64,000 nt of DNA from Muriicola marianensis (GTDB lineage Bacteria > Bacteroidota > Bacteroidia > Flavobacteriales > Flavobacteriaceae), in assembly GCF_014638095.1 (NCBI RefSeq), contig NZ_BMFH01000001.1, positions 2,241,227 through 2,305,226 on the forward strand. Direction: 5' to 3'. A model generated the notes under the pieces. It made no database searches. It was not told the origin of the DNA and saw only the letters and a program-made list of their open reading frames with translations. Each line of letters begins with the position of its first letter. Position 1 is the first letter of the stretch. Of this stretch, positions 49,409 through 59,660 are shown in pieces. Both the position numbers and the translations under genes were made by a program.

Positions 49409-50688
49409 AGCCATTCGTTCAGCCTGTTGGCATCCAGTTTCAGAAAGATAAACAGCAGGGCGGTAAACCCGATAAGGGCAGAGCCACCATAACTGAAGAA
49501 GGGCAGGGGTATACCGATAGTGGGCAGGATGCCGATCACCATGCCAACATTGATAAAATAGTGGATCAATAGGATGGAAATGACCCCGTATCCGTACATC
49601 CTGCTGAAATCGCTCTTCTGGCGTTCTGCCAGGGCAACCAGCCTCAACAGCAGGGCCGTAAACAGGATCACCACAGTGGCCGTTCCCATAAAGCCCCATT
49701 CCTCACCCACAGTGCTAAAGATGTAGTCGGTATGTTGCTCAGGGACAAAATCTCCTTTGGTCCGGGTCCCTTCCAGGAAACCCTTGCCGAAACCTCCGCC
49801 CGATTCAATGGCTTTTTCAGACTGGTAGGTGTTGTATCCTATGGTCTTTCGGATCTCCTCCAGTTTTTCAGGGTCCTTTTCCAGTCTCAGCCAAAGGCTG
49901 AAGCGGTCGCGGTGTCTCTGTTCGAACACGTTCTCGAACACAAAATTCACCGAGAGGGAAAAGATAACAGCGAGAAAAAAGAATGTGAAAAGAGGAAAAA
50001 GGGGCACTTTAAAGCTCGCTTTTTTTACCAGGAGAAAGACAGCTATAAGCAGGGCCAGGCTGATACTCACCCATATGGTGCCGAACATAAGGGTAGTGAT
50101 AAAGACGATCAGAGCTACCAGGGCGATCAGCAGGTAAAAAAGAGGAAAACCTTCCCGGAAAAGGACAAAGACCAAAGCGAGGAATACCAGGGCACTACCG
50201 GGGTCCGGCTGAGGTATGATAAGCAATACGGGGATCAGGATAATAAGCAGTGCAAACAGCTGATCCTTTCTTTTTTTGATATCGGTCTGAATATCGCTGA
50301 GGTATTTTGCCAGGGCCAGGGCCGTGGTGAATTTTGCGAGCTCTGAAGGCTGGAGGTTAAAAAACCCCAGGCTGTACCAGGAAGTGGCCCCTGCGATGTT
50401 CTTGCCAAAGACAAAAAGTCCGAGAAGGAGGACCATGGTGATGATATAGAGCAGGCTGGAGAAACGCTCATAGAAATGAGCTTCCAGGTTGAGAAAGATC
50501 AATGCCGCAATGAGGGATGCGCCGATAAAGAAGAGTTGTTTGCCGTAAAGCTGACTGAAGTCGAGCAAGGCATTTCCCTCATCCGTAAGGGTTGTGGAAT
50601 AAATATTCACCCAGCCTATGCCCACCAGCATCAGATAGAGGAAGATGGTCAGCCAGTCTACCCTTTTAAAGACACTTTTACCAGACAT
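49405..50688 (-). CDS. rodA: Rod-shape SEDS glycosyltransferase RodA
   Basis: 427 residues from the ATG at 50688; longer frames start inside mrdA. It has about ten membrane helices, with SEDS hallmarks such as GATSWYSLGFFNLQPSELAKFTTALALAKYL, PQPDPGSALVFLALVFVLF and EEWGFMGTATVVILFTALLLRL, and the late GILPTIGIPLPFFSYGGSALI. It polymerises peptidoglycan strands for side-wall growth with the PBP2 encoded just upstream (overlap 11 bp). Confidence 0.96.
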   Translation of the reverse strand: MSGKSVFKRVDWLTIFLYLMLVGIGWVNIYSTTLTDEGNALLDFSQLYGKQLFFIGASLIAALIFLNLEAHFYERFSSLLYIITMVLLLGLFVFGKNIAGATSWYSLGFFNLQPSELAKFTTALALAKYLSDIQTDIKKRKDQLFALLIILIPVLLIIPQPDPGSALVFLALVFVLFREGFPLFYLLIALVALIVFITTLMFGTIWVSISLALLIAVFLLVKKASFKVPLFPLFTFFFLAVIFSLSVNFVFENVFEQRHRDRFSLWLRLEKDPEKLEEIRKTIGYNTYQSEKAIESGGGFGKGFLEGTRTKGDFVPEQHTDYIFSTVGEEWGFMGTATVVILFTALLLRLVALAERQKSDFSRMYGYGVISILLIHYFINVGMVIGILPTIGIPLPFFSYGGSALIGFTALLFIFLKLDANRLNEWL

Positions 50689-52546
50689 ATTCATTGATCT
50701 TGAACTCTTCCCCGCTGTACGGTTTGGCGTACTCTGCCTCCAGGGTCTTTTCCAGCATTCGTTTTTCAAGATCTGTTCGGGTGATCTCCCCTTTGAGGTA
50801 TTTTTCGATCAGGAGGGAGGCGATATGCCCGGCGTAGCGGGCACCGTAATATCCGTGTTCAATATAGACAGCCAATGCGATTTTGGGATTGTCCACCGGT
50901 GCAAAGGCGACGAAGAGCGAATGGTCAGTGAGCTGAGTCCTTACGCCGTCTATCTTGGTAAAATTCTCTACTGTTCCTGTTTTCCCGGCAATTTCTATCC
51001 CGGGGATCTGAAGCCACTTGGCCGTGCCCTGGGTATATACATCGGCCATCCCCTGAACGATCGGATCAAAGTGCTTCTTGTCAATCGTCGTATAATGAGG
51101 AGTAGTAAACTTGGGGTCGCTTACCGGTTCCCCTCCGATCTCTTTGATGATATGAGGGGTGAAATAATAGCCCCTGTTGGCAATAGCCGCAGTCATATTG
51201 GCCAGTTGAATAGGAGTGGCGGCTACTTCGCCTTGCCCGATAGCATTGGAAATAATAAAGGACGAAGCCCAACGGTTATCCCCGTATACCCGGTCGTAAT
51301 ACGCCTTATCCGGAATGCGCCCCTTTCTTCCTGTTGGAAGGTCGTATCCCAGGTAGTCACCCAGGCCGAAGCTCTTGACGTGCTTTTCCCATACGTCCAT
51401 TCCCTCGTCAGTGGTGGGATACTTTTCGTATATCTTTCTGAACGCCTGGGCAAAATAGGCATTGCACGATTTGTAGATCCCGCTGTTCATGTTCCTGAGG
51501 CCGCCGCCGCAGTGGCATCCCCTTTTTTTGTTCCCTACATAAAATCCATTGTAGCAGCGTACGGTCGTTTCGGGTTTCATAACCCCTTCCTGCAGGGCGA
51601 TGAGGGCATTCAGAGTCTTGAAAGGAGAACCCGGAGAAGGTTGTGCCAGAAGCGCCCTGTCCCAGGTGGGTTTGGAAATGGTGTCGTAGTGGAGTTTGCT
51701 GTAATTGGCAGATCGTTCCCTACCCACGAGCAGTGCCGGATCATAAGTAGGTCCTGAGATCAGGGCCAGGATCTCCCCGGATGAGGGCTCCAGGGCTACA
51801 ATGCCACCCCTTTTCCCGACCATCAGCTTTTCCCCGTACTCCTGCAGTTCCTTATCAAGGGTCACGCGGATCTCCTTCCCCTGCTCCGGGAGGGTATCCA
51901 AAGTGCCTTCCTTGTAGGGACCGATGGTGCGGTTAAAGCGGTCTTTCTGAATGAACTTAACGCCCTTGACTCCCCTTAATACTTCCTCATACTGTTTTTC
52001 AATCCCGGTCCGGCCGGTGAGTTCTCCCTGCTTGTAGTAAGGGTTCCTTCTGATGTCGCTCTCATTTACCTCCGATATATAGCCCAATACATTAGCCCCA
52101 CTGTTCGTGTCATAGTACCGCAGTGATCTCTTTTGGATGTAAAAGCCTTCGTACTTGCGCATTTTCTCCTGAAGGCGGGCGTAATCTGCTTTGGAGAGCT
52201 GGGGGACCAGTACGGAGGGCAGCCTGGGGGAATACACCCTTGCCTTCCTCATTCTTTCTAGGAATTTGGGTTTATCTATTCCCAGGAGTGAACAAAATTC
52301 GAGGGTATCCAGGGGTTTCACTTCCCTTGGGATCACCATCACGTCATAGGCCGGCTGATTGGCTACCAGGAGCGTCCCGTTCCTGTCGTAGATAAAACCT
52401 CTTTCCGGATAGTCATAAATAGCCTGGACGGCAGAATCCTCCAGGACCTGATTGGCAGTGGTGCGAAAGATCTGTAGATAGGAAAGCCTTCCGATAAAGG
52501 TGATCCCTATGATGACAATAATGGAAGAAAGCAGGAATTTTTTCAT
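50678..52546 (-). CDS. mrdA: Penicillin-binding protein 2
   Basis: 622 residues. A membrane anchor (LLSSIIVIIGITFIGRLSYL, about 5-25) is followed by the PBP dimerisation region (RGFIYDRNGTLLVANQPAYDVMVIP) and the transpeptidase with SPGSPFKTLNALIAL (Ser and Lys of SxxK), later SNA and KTGTVEN. It cross-links peptidoglycan in side-wall growth with RodA. It overlaps mreD by 4 bp and rodA by 11 bp. Confidence 0.96.
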   Translation of the reverse strand: MKKFLLSSIIVIIGITFIGRLSYLQIFRTTANQVLEDSAVQAIYDYPERGFIYDRNGTLLVANQPAYDVMVIPREVKPLDTLEFCSLLGIDKPKFLERMRKARVYSPRLPSVLVPQLSKADYARLQEKMRKYEGFYIQKRSLRYYDTNSGANVLGYISEVNESDIRRNPYYKQGELTGRTGIEKQYEEVLRGVKGVKFIQKDRFNRTIGPYKEGTLDTLPEQGKEIRVTLDKELQEYGEKLMVGKRGGIVALEPSSGEILALISGPTYDPALLVGRERSANYSKLHYDTISKPTWDRALLAQPSPGSPFKTLNALIALQEGVMKPETTVRCYNGFYVGNKKRGCHCGGGLRNMNSGIYKSCNAYFAQAFRKIYEKYPTTDEGMDVWEKHVKSFGLGDYLGYDLPTGRKGRIPDKAYYDRVYGDNRWASSFIISNAIGQGEVAATPIQLANMTAAIANRGYYFTPHIIKEIGGEPVSDPKFTTPHYTTIDKKHFDPIVQGMADVYTQGTAKWLQIPGIEIAGKTGTVENFTKIDGVRTQLTDHSLFVAFAPVDNPKIALAVYIEHGYYGARYAGHIASLLIEKYLKGEITRTDLEKRMLEKTLEAEYAKPYSGEEFKINEYVW

Positions 52547-53052
52547 TCTTTCTCAGCACTAAAGAGCGTTAACATCAGGGTGCCCACAACAAGGGTTCCC
52601 ACGCTCGTAAATACGATCTTTTTCAAAAGTAATAGCAAATGAGACAAACTAAAAATCTCGAGTAAAAAGAAAATCGCGTGGTGCCCCAATATTAAGAACG
52701 TCAAAAATGCAATTTGTTGTACCCGGGTGGTATTGCTGAGCCTGAAACTCTGGAACTCGTAGTTCACGCCAAAGACAAATCGCATGATTGCCGGTCGGAA
52801 AAAGGCCATAGTGGTACATGCCACTGTGTGGAAGGCCAGGGTATCGGAAAAGACATCTATCGTCAGCCCGAGGAAAAAGCAGATCAGCATAAAGACGCTC
52901 CTTCTCGGCTTGATTGGGTACCAGTAGAGGAAAAGGATATAGACCATGGGGTTTATAAACCCGAGGAAATTCAACCTGTTGAAGATGAGCACCTGTGCAA
53001 GTACAAGCAGCAGGAAACGCAGGCCGTTCTGTAAGTACAGGTTATTGGTCAT
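52543..53052 (-). CDS. mreD: Rod-shape protein MreD
   Basis: 169 residues, almost all membrane helices (FLLLVLAQVLIFNRLNFLGFINPMVYILFLYWYPIKPRRSVFMLICFFLGLTIDVFSDTLAFHTVACTTMAFFRPAIM). The P-R-S and DVFSDTLAFHT elements are usual for MreD. It links MreC to the membrane machinery. It overlaps mreC by 11 bp and mrdA by 4 bp. Confidence 0.93.
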   Translation of the reverse strand: MTNNLYLQNGLRFLLLVLAQVLIFNRLNFLGFINPMVYILFLYWYPIKPRRSVFMLICFFLGLTIDVFSDTLAFHTVACTTMAFFRPAIMRFVFGVNYEFQSFRLSNTTRVQQIAFLTFLILGHHAIFFLLEIFSLSHLLLLLKKIVFTSVGTLVVGTLMLTLFSAEKE

Positions 53053-53860
53053 CGTTTATCTTTTCTTCAAGAAGCTGTATTTCCTCCTTGTCTCTGTTTG
53101 TGATAATGTAGACATTTTGGAGATTGGTCATATCATTGAACAGGGCCACGTCTATTTTATAAAAACTCTCCGAAGTCTGCAGATCGATCTTCTGTATGGT
53201 TCCGATGGGAATGTTCTCCGGAAAGATACTCGACATGGCCCCGGTAACGATGGTATCGCCAATATTTAATGGAACGATCCTCGGGATGTCTTCCAGCTGT
53301 ACTACGTCGAATCGAAGGGTGTTCCACTTCAGGGAACCAAAATTATTGGTGTTCTTAATCTTGGCGTTGATATTAGACTTGGTGTTTAACAGGCTCTGAA
53401 CGGCTGAAAAATTGTCTGTGGTGTATTCCACGATCCCCAAAACCCCCATGGAAGTGATCACTCCCATATCCTGTTCCACCCCCTGGGCTGCCCCTTTGTC
53501 GAGCGTAATATAGTTGTTGCGGAGGGCGTAGCTGTTCTTGATGATCCGTGCCGGGATCACTCCGTATGGGAAAGAATCAATTACCGTTTCTGTAGCCGGG
53601 GCGAAGTCAGCGTTGTACAACATCTTTTTCAAGCGGGTGTTTTCTTCCACCAACTGCTGGTTCTCTTCCCTGAGATTGAAGTAGGAGGTTATATCGGTCT
53701 GAGTATTGTAAATGCTCCCGCTGAGCCAGTTGGCTGAATTCAGGAACTTCGATCTGTGAAAGGAATGAGATTGGATGCTCATGGCCATCCCGAGAGAAAG
53801 CAACAACAGATAGAGCAGGGTGGTCTTGTTGCGTAGGATGAAGTTGATGATCTGTTGCAT
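53042..53860 (-). CDS. mreC: Rod-shape protein MreC
   Basis: 272 residues. A membrane anchor (TLLYLLLLSLGMAMSIQSH) is followed by a coiled coil (LREENQQLVEENTRLKKML, about 65-85) and the beta-barrel half with VIPARIIKNSYALRNNYITLDKGAAQGVEQDMGVITSMGVLGIVEYTTDNFSAVQSLLN. It is a periplasmic scaffold for MreB and PBP2. Its start lies 75 bp after mreB. Confidence 0.95.
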   Translation of the reverse strand: MQQIINFILRNKTTLLYLLLLSLGMAMSIQSHSFHRSKFLNSANWLSGSIYNTQTDITSYFNLREENQQLVEENTRLKKMLYNADFAPATETVIDSFPYGVIPARIIKNSYALRNNYITLDKGAAQGVEQDMGVITSMGVLGIVEYTTDNFSAVQSLLNTKSNINAKIKNTNNFGSLKWNTLRFDVVQLEDIPRIVPLNIGDTIVTGAMSSIFPENIPIGTIQKIDLQTSESFYKIDVALFNDMTNLQNVYIITNRDKEEIQLLEEKINDDQ

Positions 53861-53935
53861 GCTCTATTCCTGTTGGATGCTCCCATCCCTGCCGGATATC
53901 CCGATTTTAAGTATTAACGGACTGGTTTCCGGGAA

Positions 53936-54964
53936 TTACTTTATGAGGATACTCTTGTAGCGTTCTAAATTCTTCAGGGCTATACCCGTACCGCGAACGA
54001 CTGCCCTTAACGGATCTTCAGCAATGTAGACAGGCAGGTCTGTTTTCTGGGACAGCCTTCTGTCGAGTCCCCGGAGCATGGATCCCCCTCCTGCCAGGTA
54101 GATCCCTGTATTGTAAATATCTGCCGCCAGTTCCGGCGGGGTCTGTGACAGGGTCTCCATCACGGCGTCCTCTACCCTGAGGATGGACTTATCCAGGGCT
54201 TTGGCGATCTCCCTGTAGGAGATGGATACCTGCTTGGGTTTCCCTGTGAGCAGGTCCCTTCCCTGTACTGACATCTCATCCGGGGGAGATTGCAGGTCTT
54301 CGGTGGCCGATCCTATTTTGATCTTGATATTTTCTGCAGTGGTCTCTCCTACATAGAGGTTGTGCTGCGTCCTCATGTAGTAGATAATGTCGTTGGTAAA
54401 TACGTCCCCGGCGATCTTGACCGACTTGTCACAGACGATCCCTCCGAGGGCGATCACGGCGATCTCCGTGGTTCCCCCTCCGATATCGACGATCATGTTA
54501 CCCTTGGGTTGCATGATGTCCAGCCCGATACCAATAGCGGCAGCCATGGGTTCGTGGATGAGGTATACTTCTTTCCCGTTCACCCTTTCTGCTGATTCTT
54601 TTACCGCCCTCATTTCCACCTCGGTGATCCCTGAAGGGATACAGATGACCATTCTCAGGGCCGGGGGAAACCATTTTTTCTTCAATGCAGGGATGTTCTT
54701 GATGAACATATTGATCATCTTCTCGGAGGCGTCGAAATCTGCGATCACCCCATCCTTCAAAGGACGGATGGTCTTGATGTTCTCGTGGGTCTTACCCTGC
54801 ATCTGGTTGGCCTCGCGCCCAACAGCGATGATCTTGCCTGTGATCCTGTCCCTGGCCACAATGGAAGGGCTGTCTACCACCACCTTGTCTGCGTGGATGA
54901 TCAGGGTATTGGCAGTTCCGAGGTCGATCGCTATCTCCTCCGTTAAAAAATCAAAAAATCCCAT
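53936..54964 (-). CDS. mreB: Rod-shape actin homologue MreB
   Basis: 342 residues. IAIDLGTANTLIIHADKVVVDSPSIVARD gives the first phosphate motif, then MVICIPSGITEVEMRAVKESAE, PMAAAIGIGLDIMQPKGNMIVDIGGGTTEIAVIALGGIV and YLAGGGSMLRGLDRRLS. It forms membrane-bound filaments that direct side-wall synthesis. It is first in mreBCD-mrdA-rodA, with a TACTTTTG box 46 bp upstream, and purH precedes it. Confidence 0.97.
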   Translation of the reverse strand: MGFFDFLTEEIAIDLGTANTLIIHADKVVVDSPSIVARDRITGKIIAVGREANQMQGKTHENIKTIRPLKDGVIADFDASEKMINMFIKNIPALKKKWFPPALRMVICIPSGITEVEMRAVKESAERVNGKEVYLIHEPMAAAIGIGLDIMQPKGNMIVDIGGGTTEIAVIALGGIVCDKSVKIAGDVFTNDIIYYMRTQHNLYVGETTAENIKIKIGSATEDLQSPPDEMSVQGRDLLTGKPKQVSISYREIAKALDKSILRVEDAVMETLSQTPPELAADIYNTGIYLAGGGSMLRGLDRRLSQKTDLPVYIAEDPLRAVVRGTGIALKNLERYKSILIK

Positions 54965-55009
54965 TGTGAATGTTTAGTTAGGTTCGGATAAACGGGTGTA
55001 TTTCATCGA

Positions 55010-55017
55010 CAAAAGTA
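55010..55017 (-). promoter_or_regulatory. TACTTTTG, -7 box of the mre operon
   Basis: An exact TAnnTTTG match on the minus strand, 46 bp before the mreB ATG and just past the purH stop. It suggests mreB has its own promoter as well as read-through from purH. Confidence 0.55.
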
Positions 55018-55023
55018 GTAAAA

Positions 55024-56556
55024 TTAATGTTTAAAATGACGTGTCCCCGTCATTACCATGGCAATTTGATTTTCGTCACAATAGTCGATACTCAGCTGGT
55101 CTTTTATCGACCCTCCGGGCTGTATCACACTCCTGATCCCGCTCTTGTGAGCGATCTCCACGCAGTCAGGAAACGGAAAAAAAGCATCGCTCGCCATGAC
55201 GGCCCCGTCCAGGTCGAAATTAAAGGACTTCGCCTTGTGCACAGCCTGGTTCAATGCATCCACTCGGGAGGTCTGGCCCGTACCGCTGGCACACAGCTGC
55301 CGATTTTTAGCCAGGACGATGGTGTTGGATTTGGTGTGTTTGCAGAGTTTGGAGGCGAAGATCAGATCTTCCAGTTCGCTTTCGGAAGGCTTTTTTTCTG
55401 TTACATAAGTAAGGCCTTCCACAGCATCCGTGATGTGGTCTTTATCCTGTACGAGCACCCCGTTGAGACAAGTTCTGACAAGGGTCTCGGGAAGGGCGAC
55501 CTCTTTCTGTACGAGGAGGATACGGTTCTTTTTACCTTTTAGGATATCGAGCGCCTGGTCTGAGAATGAGGGGGCGATCACGACCTCACAGAAGAGTTTG
55601 TGGATTTCCTCGGCTGTCTTTGCATCGATCTCCGTATTGCTGATGAGGATCCCTCCAAAGGCCGATACGGGATCCCCGGCAAGGGCGTCCACATAAGCCT
55701 GGTAAATAGTATCCCTCGTGGCCAGTCCACAGGCATTGTTGTGCTTCAGGATGGCAAAGGTGGGCGGGTCATTCCGGAATTCGGCCATGAGGTTCACCGC
55801 GGCATCCACGTCAAGGAGGTTGTTGTAGGAGAGCTCTTTTCCGTGCAGCTTGGTGAACATTGCTTCGAAATCCCCGAAGAAGAATCCTTTCTGGTGAGGG
55901 TTTTCCCCATACCTGAGAACCTTCCCCTTGGTCTCACTGATCTTCAGGGAGGCGATTCCGTGGTCTCTGTTGAAATAGTTGAAGATAGCTGTATCGTAGT
56001 GAGAGGAAACATTAAAGGCCTTGGCGGCGAAGGTTTTGCGCTGGGCCAGGGTGGTGGTTCCATTGCCTTCGGAGATCAGGTCGAGAAACTCTTTGTAGTC
56101 TTCCATGGAAGACACACATAGTACATCCTTGTAATTTTTTGCGGCTGCCCGTATCAGGGAAATACCCCCAATGTCGATCTTCTCAATGATCTCCTGTTCC
56201 GTTGCTCCTGAAGCCACCGTTTTTTCAAAAGGATAGAGGTCGACGATCACGATATCCAGCTGGGGGATCTCAAATTCCTCCAGCTGAGCTACATCTCCTT
56301 CGTTGTCCTGCCGGTTCAAAATACCCCCGAATACCTTGGGGTGCAGGGTTTTGACGCGCCCCCCTAAAATAGAGGGATAGCTCGTCACTTCTTCCACAGG
56401 AGTGACCTCCAGGCCCAGAGAACGAATAAAGGATTCGGTGCCCCCAGTGGAATACATGGTGATGCCCAGCTCGTGGAACTTCTTTACGATGGGTTCAAGG
56501 CCGTCCTTGTGAAAGACGGATATCAATGCGGATTTAGCTTTTTTGGCAGTGCCCAT
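55024..56556 (-). CDS. purH: Bifunctional AICAR formyltransferase/IMP cyclohydrolase
   Basis: 510 residues. The N-terminal MGS-like IMP cyclohydrolase domain (about 1-190) has ALISVFHKDGLEPIVKKFHELGITMYSTGGTESFIRSLG and GGRVKTLHPKVFGGILNRQ. The C-terminal transformylase has LRYGENPHQKGFF, ILKHNNACGLA, VSAFGGI and the end DAFFPFPDCVEIAHKSGIRSVIQPGGSIKD. It makes the last two steps of IMP synthesis. It precedes the mre operon and has its own -7 box. Confidence 0.97.
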   Translation of the reverse strand: MGTAKKAKSALISVFHKDGLEPIVKKFHELGITMYSTGGTESFIRSLGLEVTPVEEVTSYPSILGGRVKTLHPKVFGGILNRQDNEGDVAQLEEFEIPQLDIVIVDLYPFEKTVASGATEQEIIEKIDIGGISLIRAAAKNYKDVLCVSSMEDYKEFLDLISEGNGTTTLAQRKTFAAKAFNVSSHYDTAIFNYFNRDHGIASLKISETKGKVLRYGENPHQKGFFFGDFEAMFTKLHGKELSYNNLLDVDAAVNLMAEFRNDPPTFAILKHNNACGLATRDTIYQAYVDALAGDPVSAFGGILISNTEIDAKTAEEIHKLFCEVVIAPSFSDQALDILKGKKNRILLVQKEVALPETLVRTCLNGVLVQDKDHITDAVEGLTYVTEKKPSESELEDLIFASKLCKHTKSNTIVLAKNRQLCASGTGQTSRVDALNQAVHKAKSFNFDLDGAVMASDAFFPFPDCVEIAHKSGIRSVIQPGGSIKDQLSIDYCDENQIAMVMTGTRHFKH

Positions 56557-56588
56557 ATCAAAATATTTTAAAGGTAAAGCAAGAGCTC

Positions 56589-56596
56589 CAAAGGTA
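56589..56596 (-). promoter_or_regulatory. TACCTTTG, -7 box of purH
   Basis: An exact TAnnTTTG match on the minus strand, 32 bp before the ATG at 56556. Confidence 0.55.
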
Positions 56597-56648
56597 CTTT
56601 TTTAAGGCCTATGGCAGCCCCTGTCTTATCAACAAAAAAGGGAAAGTT

Positions 56649-57101
56649 TTAAAGAATTTTGGCGACTTCGGTATTCACGAATTCCAGGAAACGCTCGTCC
56701 TCTTCCGTGAAGGGATCGGGAGTTTCTGAATCGATGTCGATCTGCCCAATGTTCTTACCCTCCACAAAGAGGGGGATGACGATCTCTGATTTGACGGTCA
56801 GACTGCAGGCTATGTAATTGTCCTGGGCCGTTACATCTGGAACTACAAAATTGGCGTTGCTAACCGCCACCTGGCCGCATATCCCTTTGCCGAAAGGGAT
56901 GATAGTATGGTCTGTGGGAGCTCCTGCGTAAGGGCCCAGTTTGAGTTCCTCCTTCTCCCCGTTCCGGAAATAAAAGCCAACCCAGTCGTAGTACGAAACC
57001 TCTGCCTTCAGATATTCACACAAGGTCTGCAACCTTTCATCTACGGACCGGCCCTCCTGTTTAAGGATGGTTTCAACACCTGATTTTAAGCCTTCTAACA
57101 T
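56649..57101 (-). CDS. GAF-domain protein, probable free methionine-R-sulfoxide reductase
   Basis: 150 residues from the ATG at 57101 (MLEGLKSGVETILKQEG); the longer frame back to 57200 has no homology-like features and crosses the groEL terminator. YYDWVGFYFR, FGKGICGQVAVSNANFVVPDVTAQDNYIACSLTVKSEIVIPLFVEGKNIGQIDIDSE is the fRMsr signature, with cysteines in GICG and YIAC. The expected third cysteine of the E. coli enzyme is not obvious. It would reduce free methionine-R-sulfoxide. A TATTTTTG box lies at 57116-57123. Confidence 0.82.
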   Translation of the reverse strand: MLEGLKSGVETILKQEGRSVDERLQTLCEYLKAEVSYYDWVGFYFRNGEKEELKLGPYAGAPTDHTIIPFGKGICGQVAVSNANFVVPDVTAQDNYIACSLTVKSEIVIPLFVEGKNIGQIDIDSETPDPFTEEDERFLEFVNTEVAKIL

Positions 57102-57115
57102 GTGTTTGTTTTTTG

Positions 57116-57123
57116 CAAAAATA
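57116..57123 (-). promoter_or_regulatory. TATTTTTG, -7 box of the GAF gene
   Basis: An exact TAnnTTTG match on the minus strand, 14 bp before the ATG at 57101. It supports the shorter start. Confidence 0.5.
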
Positions 57124-57157
57124 GGAATTACTCCCCTTTGATAATGACTCCAAAAAA

Positions 57158-57191
57158 AGAAAAAGCCACTGTTTTTGGCAGCGGCTTTTTC
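57158..57191 (-). terminator. Terminator of groESL
   Basis: On the minus strand, AAAAAGCCGCTG, a short loop and CAGTGGCTTTTT form the stem, followed by a T-rich run, 22 bp past the groEL stop. Confidence 0.85.
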
Positions 57192-57212
57192 TGATGACAT
57201 ATGTTGTTTGAA

Positions 57213-58847
<1,635 letters not shown>

Positions 58848-58883
58848 TCAATGTTGTTTTATGTATTATTCCTCTGATTTGGT

Positions 58884-59162
58884 TTATATGATAGCCAGGA
58901 TATCGCTCTCACGCATCATGAGATAATCTGCACCTTCAAATTTCAGCTCTGTGCCGGCATATTTTCCATAGAGAACGGTATCGCCAACTTTTACAGTGAC
59001 CTTTTCATCCTTGGTGCCCGGACCTACAGCCACGACTTTACCTTTTTGTGGTTTTTCTTTTGCAGTATCGGGGATGATCAACCCGGAGGCAGTCTTGGTC
59101 TCAGCTGCCATTGGCTCAATGAGCACCCGGTCTGCTAATGGTTTGATGTTAAGTTTAGCCAT
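58884..59162 (-). CDS. groES: Co-chaperonin GroES
   Basis: 92 residues. [46 protein letters not shown] covers the first strand and the mobile loop that binds GroEL ([15 protein letters not shown]). The end is [33 protein letters not shown]. It is first in the groESL operon. A possible sigma-54 type promoter lies at 59201-59217. Confidence 0.98.
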   Translation of the reverse strand: MAKLNIKPLADRVLIEPMAAETKTASGLIIPDTAKEKPQKGKVVAVGPGTKDEKVTVKVGDTVLYGKYAGTELKFEGADYLMMRESDILAII

Positions 59163-59200
59163 ATGTGTATTTTTTAGTTTTTAAAATTCCGATTTAACAT

Positions 59201-59217
59201 GGCAGAAATTATGCCAA
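59201..59217 (-). promoter_or_regulatory. Sigma-54-like -24/-12 promoter of groESL
   Basis: Minus-strand TTGGCATAATTTCTGCC has GG and GC separated by 10 bp, as in sigma-54 sites (consensus TGGCAC-N5-TTGC). The start would fall near 59190, giving about 28 bases of leader before groES. The -24 half is good and the -12 half reads CTGC, one change from TTGC. No CIRCE-type repeat is seen. Confidence 0.45.
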
Positions 59218-59243
59218 GCGCCAAAAACTGACAGTTTGTGAAA

Positions 59244-59280
59244 TGAAAATGCCAGCTTGTCACTCAAGCTGGCATTTTCA
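59244..59280 (-). terminator. Terminator of the miaB-secG operon
   Basis: TGAAAATGCCAGCTTG, a 5-base loop and CAAGCTGGCATTTTCA form a long perfect stem between the secG stop and the groES promoter. Confidence 0.85.
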
Positions 59281-59302
59281 TTGCTTTTCTTTCACAGATC
59301 GA

Positions 59303-59659
59303 TTACTGAATCGTGTCCAAGGGTGTAGCTGTATCGGTAGGAACTACTTCTTCAGGAACGGTCTCAGGAACCGCATTTTCAATGTCGTCTCCCTGGAGCA
59401 ATTTAGAATCGGCTTCCCCGAAACTACCTTTGAGGGCCACATTAGACAACAGGATCAGGACGATGAGCAAACTGGCCAGCGTCCAGGTGCTTTTGTCGAG
59501 GAAATCCCCCGTTTTCTTAACCCCTCCAACTACCTGGGTTCCACCTCCTCCGAAGGAAGAGGATAGTCCGCCTCCTTTAGGGTTCTGTACCATGACCACG
59601 AGGACCAGGAGGAAACACACCACTATGATCAGGACCAGGAATATCGTAAATGTACTCAT
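59303..59659 (-). CDS. secG: Preprotein translocase subunit SecG
   Basis: 118 residues. MSTFTIFLVLIIVVCFLLVLVVMVQNPKGGGLSSSFGGGGTQVVGGVKKTGDFLDKSTWTLASLLIVLILLSNVAL gives two membrane helices with the MVQNPKGGGL loop that is a SecG signature, and the tail is acidic. It helps SecYEG pass proteins across the inner membrane. Last in the miaB operon, 1 bp after the TPR gene. Confidence 0.95.
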   Translation of the reverse strand: MSTFTIFLVLIIVVCFLLVLVVMVQNPKGGGLSSSFGGGGTQVVGGVKKTGDFLDKSTWTLASLLIVLILLSNVALKGSFGEADSKLLQGDDIENAVPETVPEEVVPTDTATPLDTIQ

Positions 59660-59660
59660 C

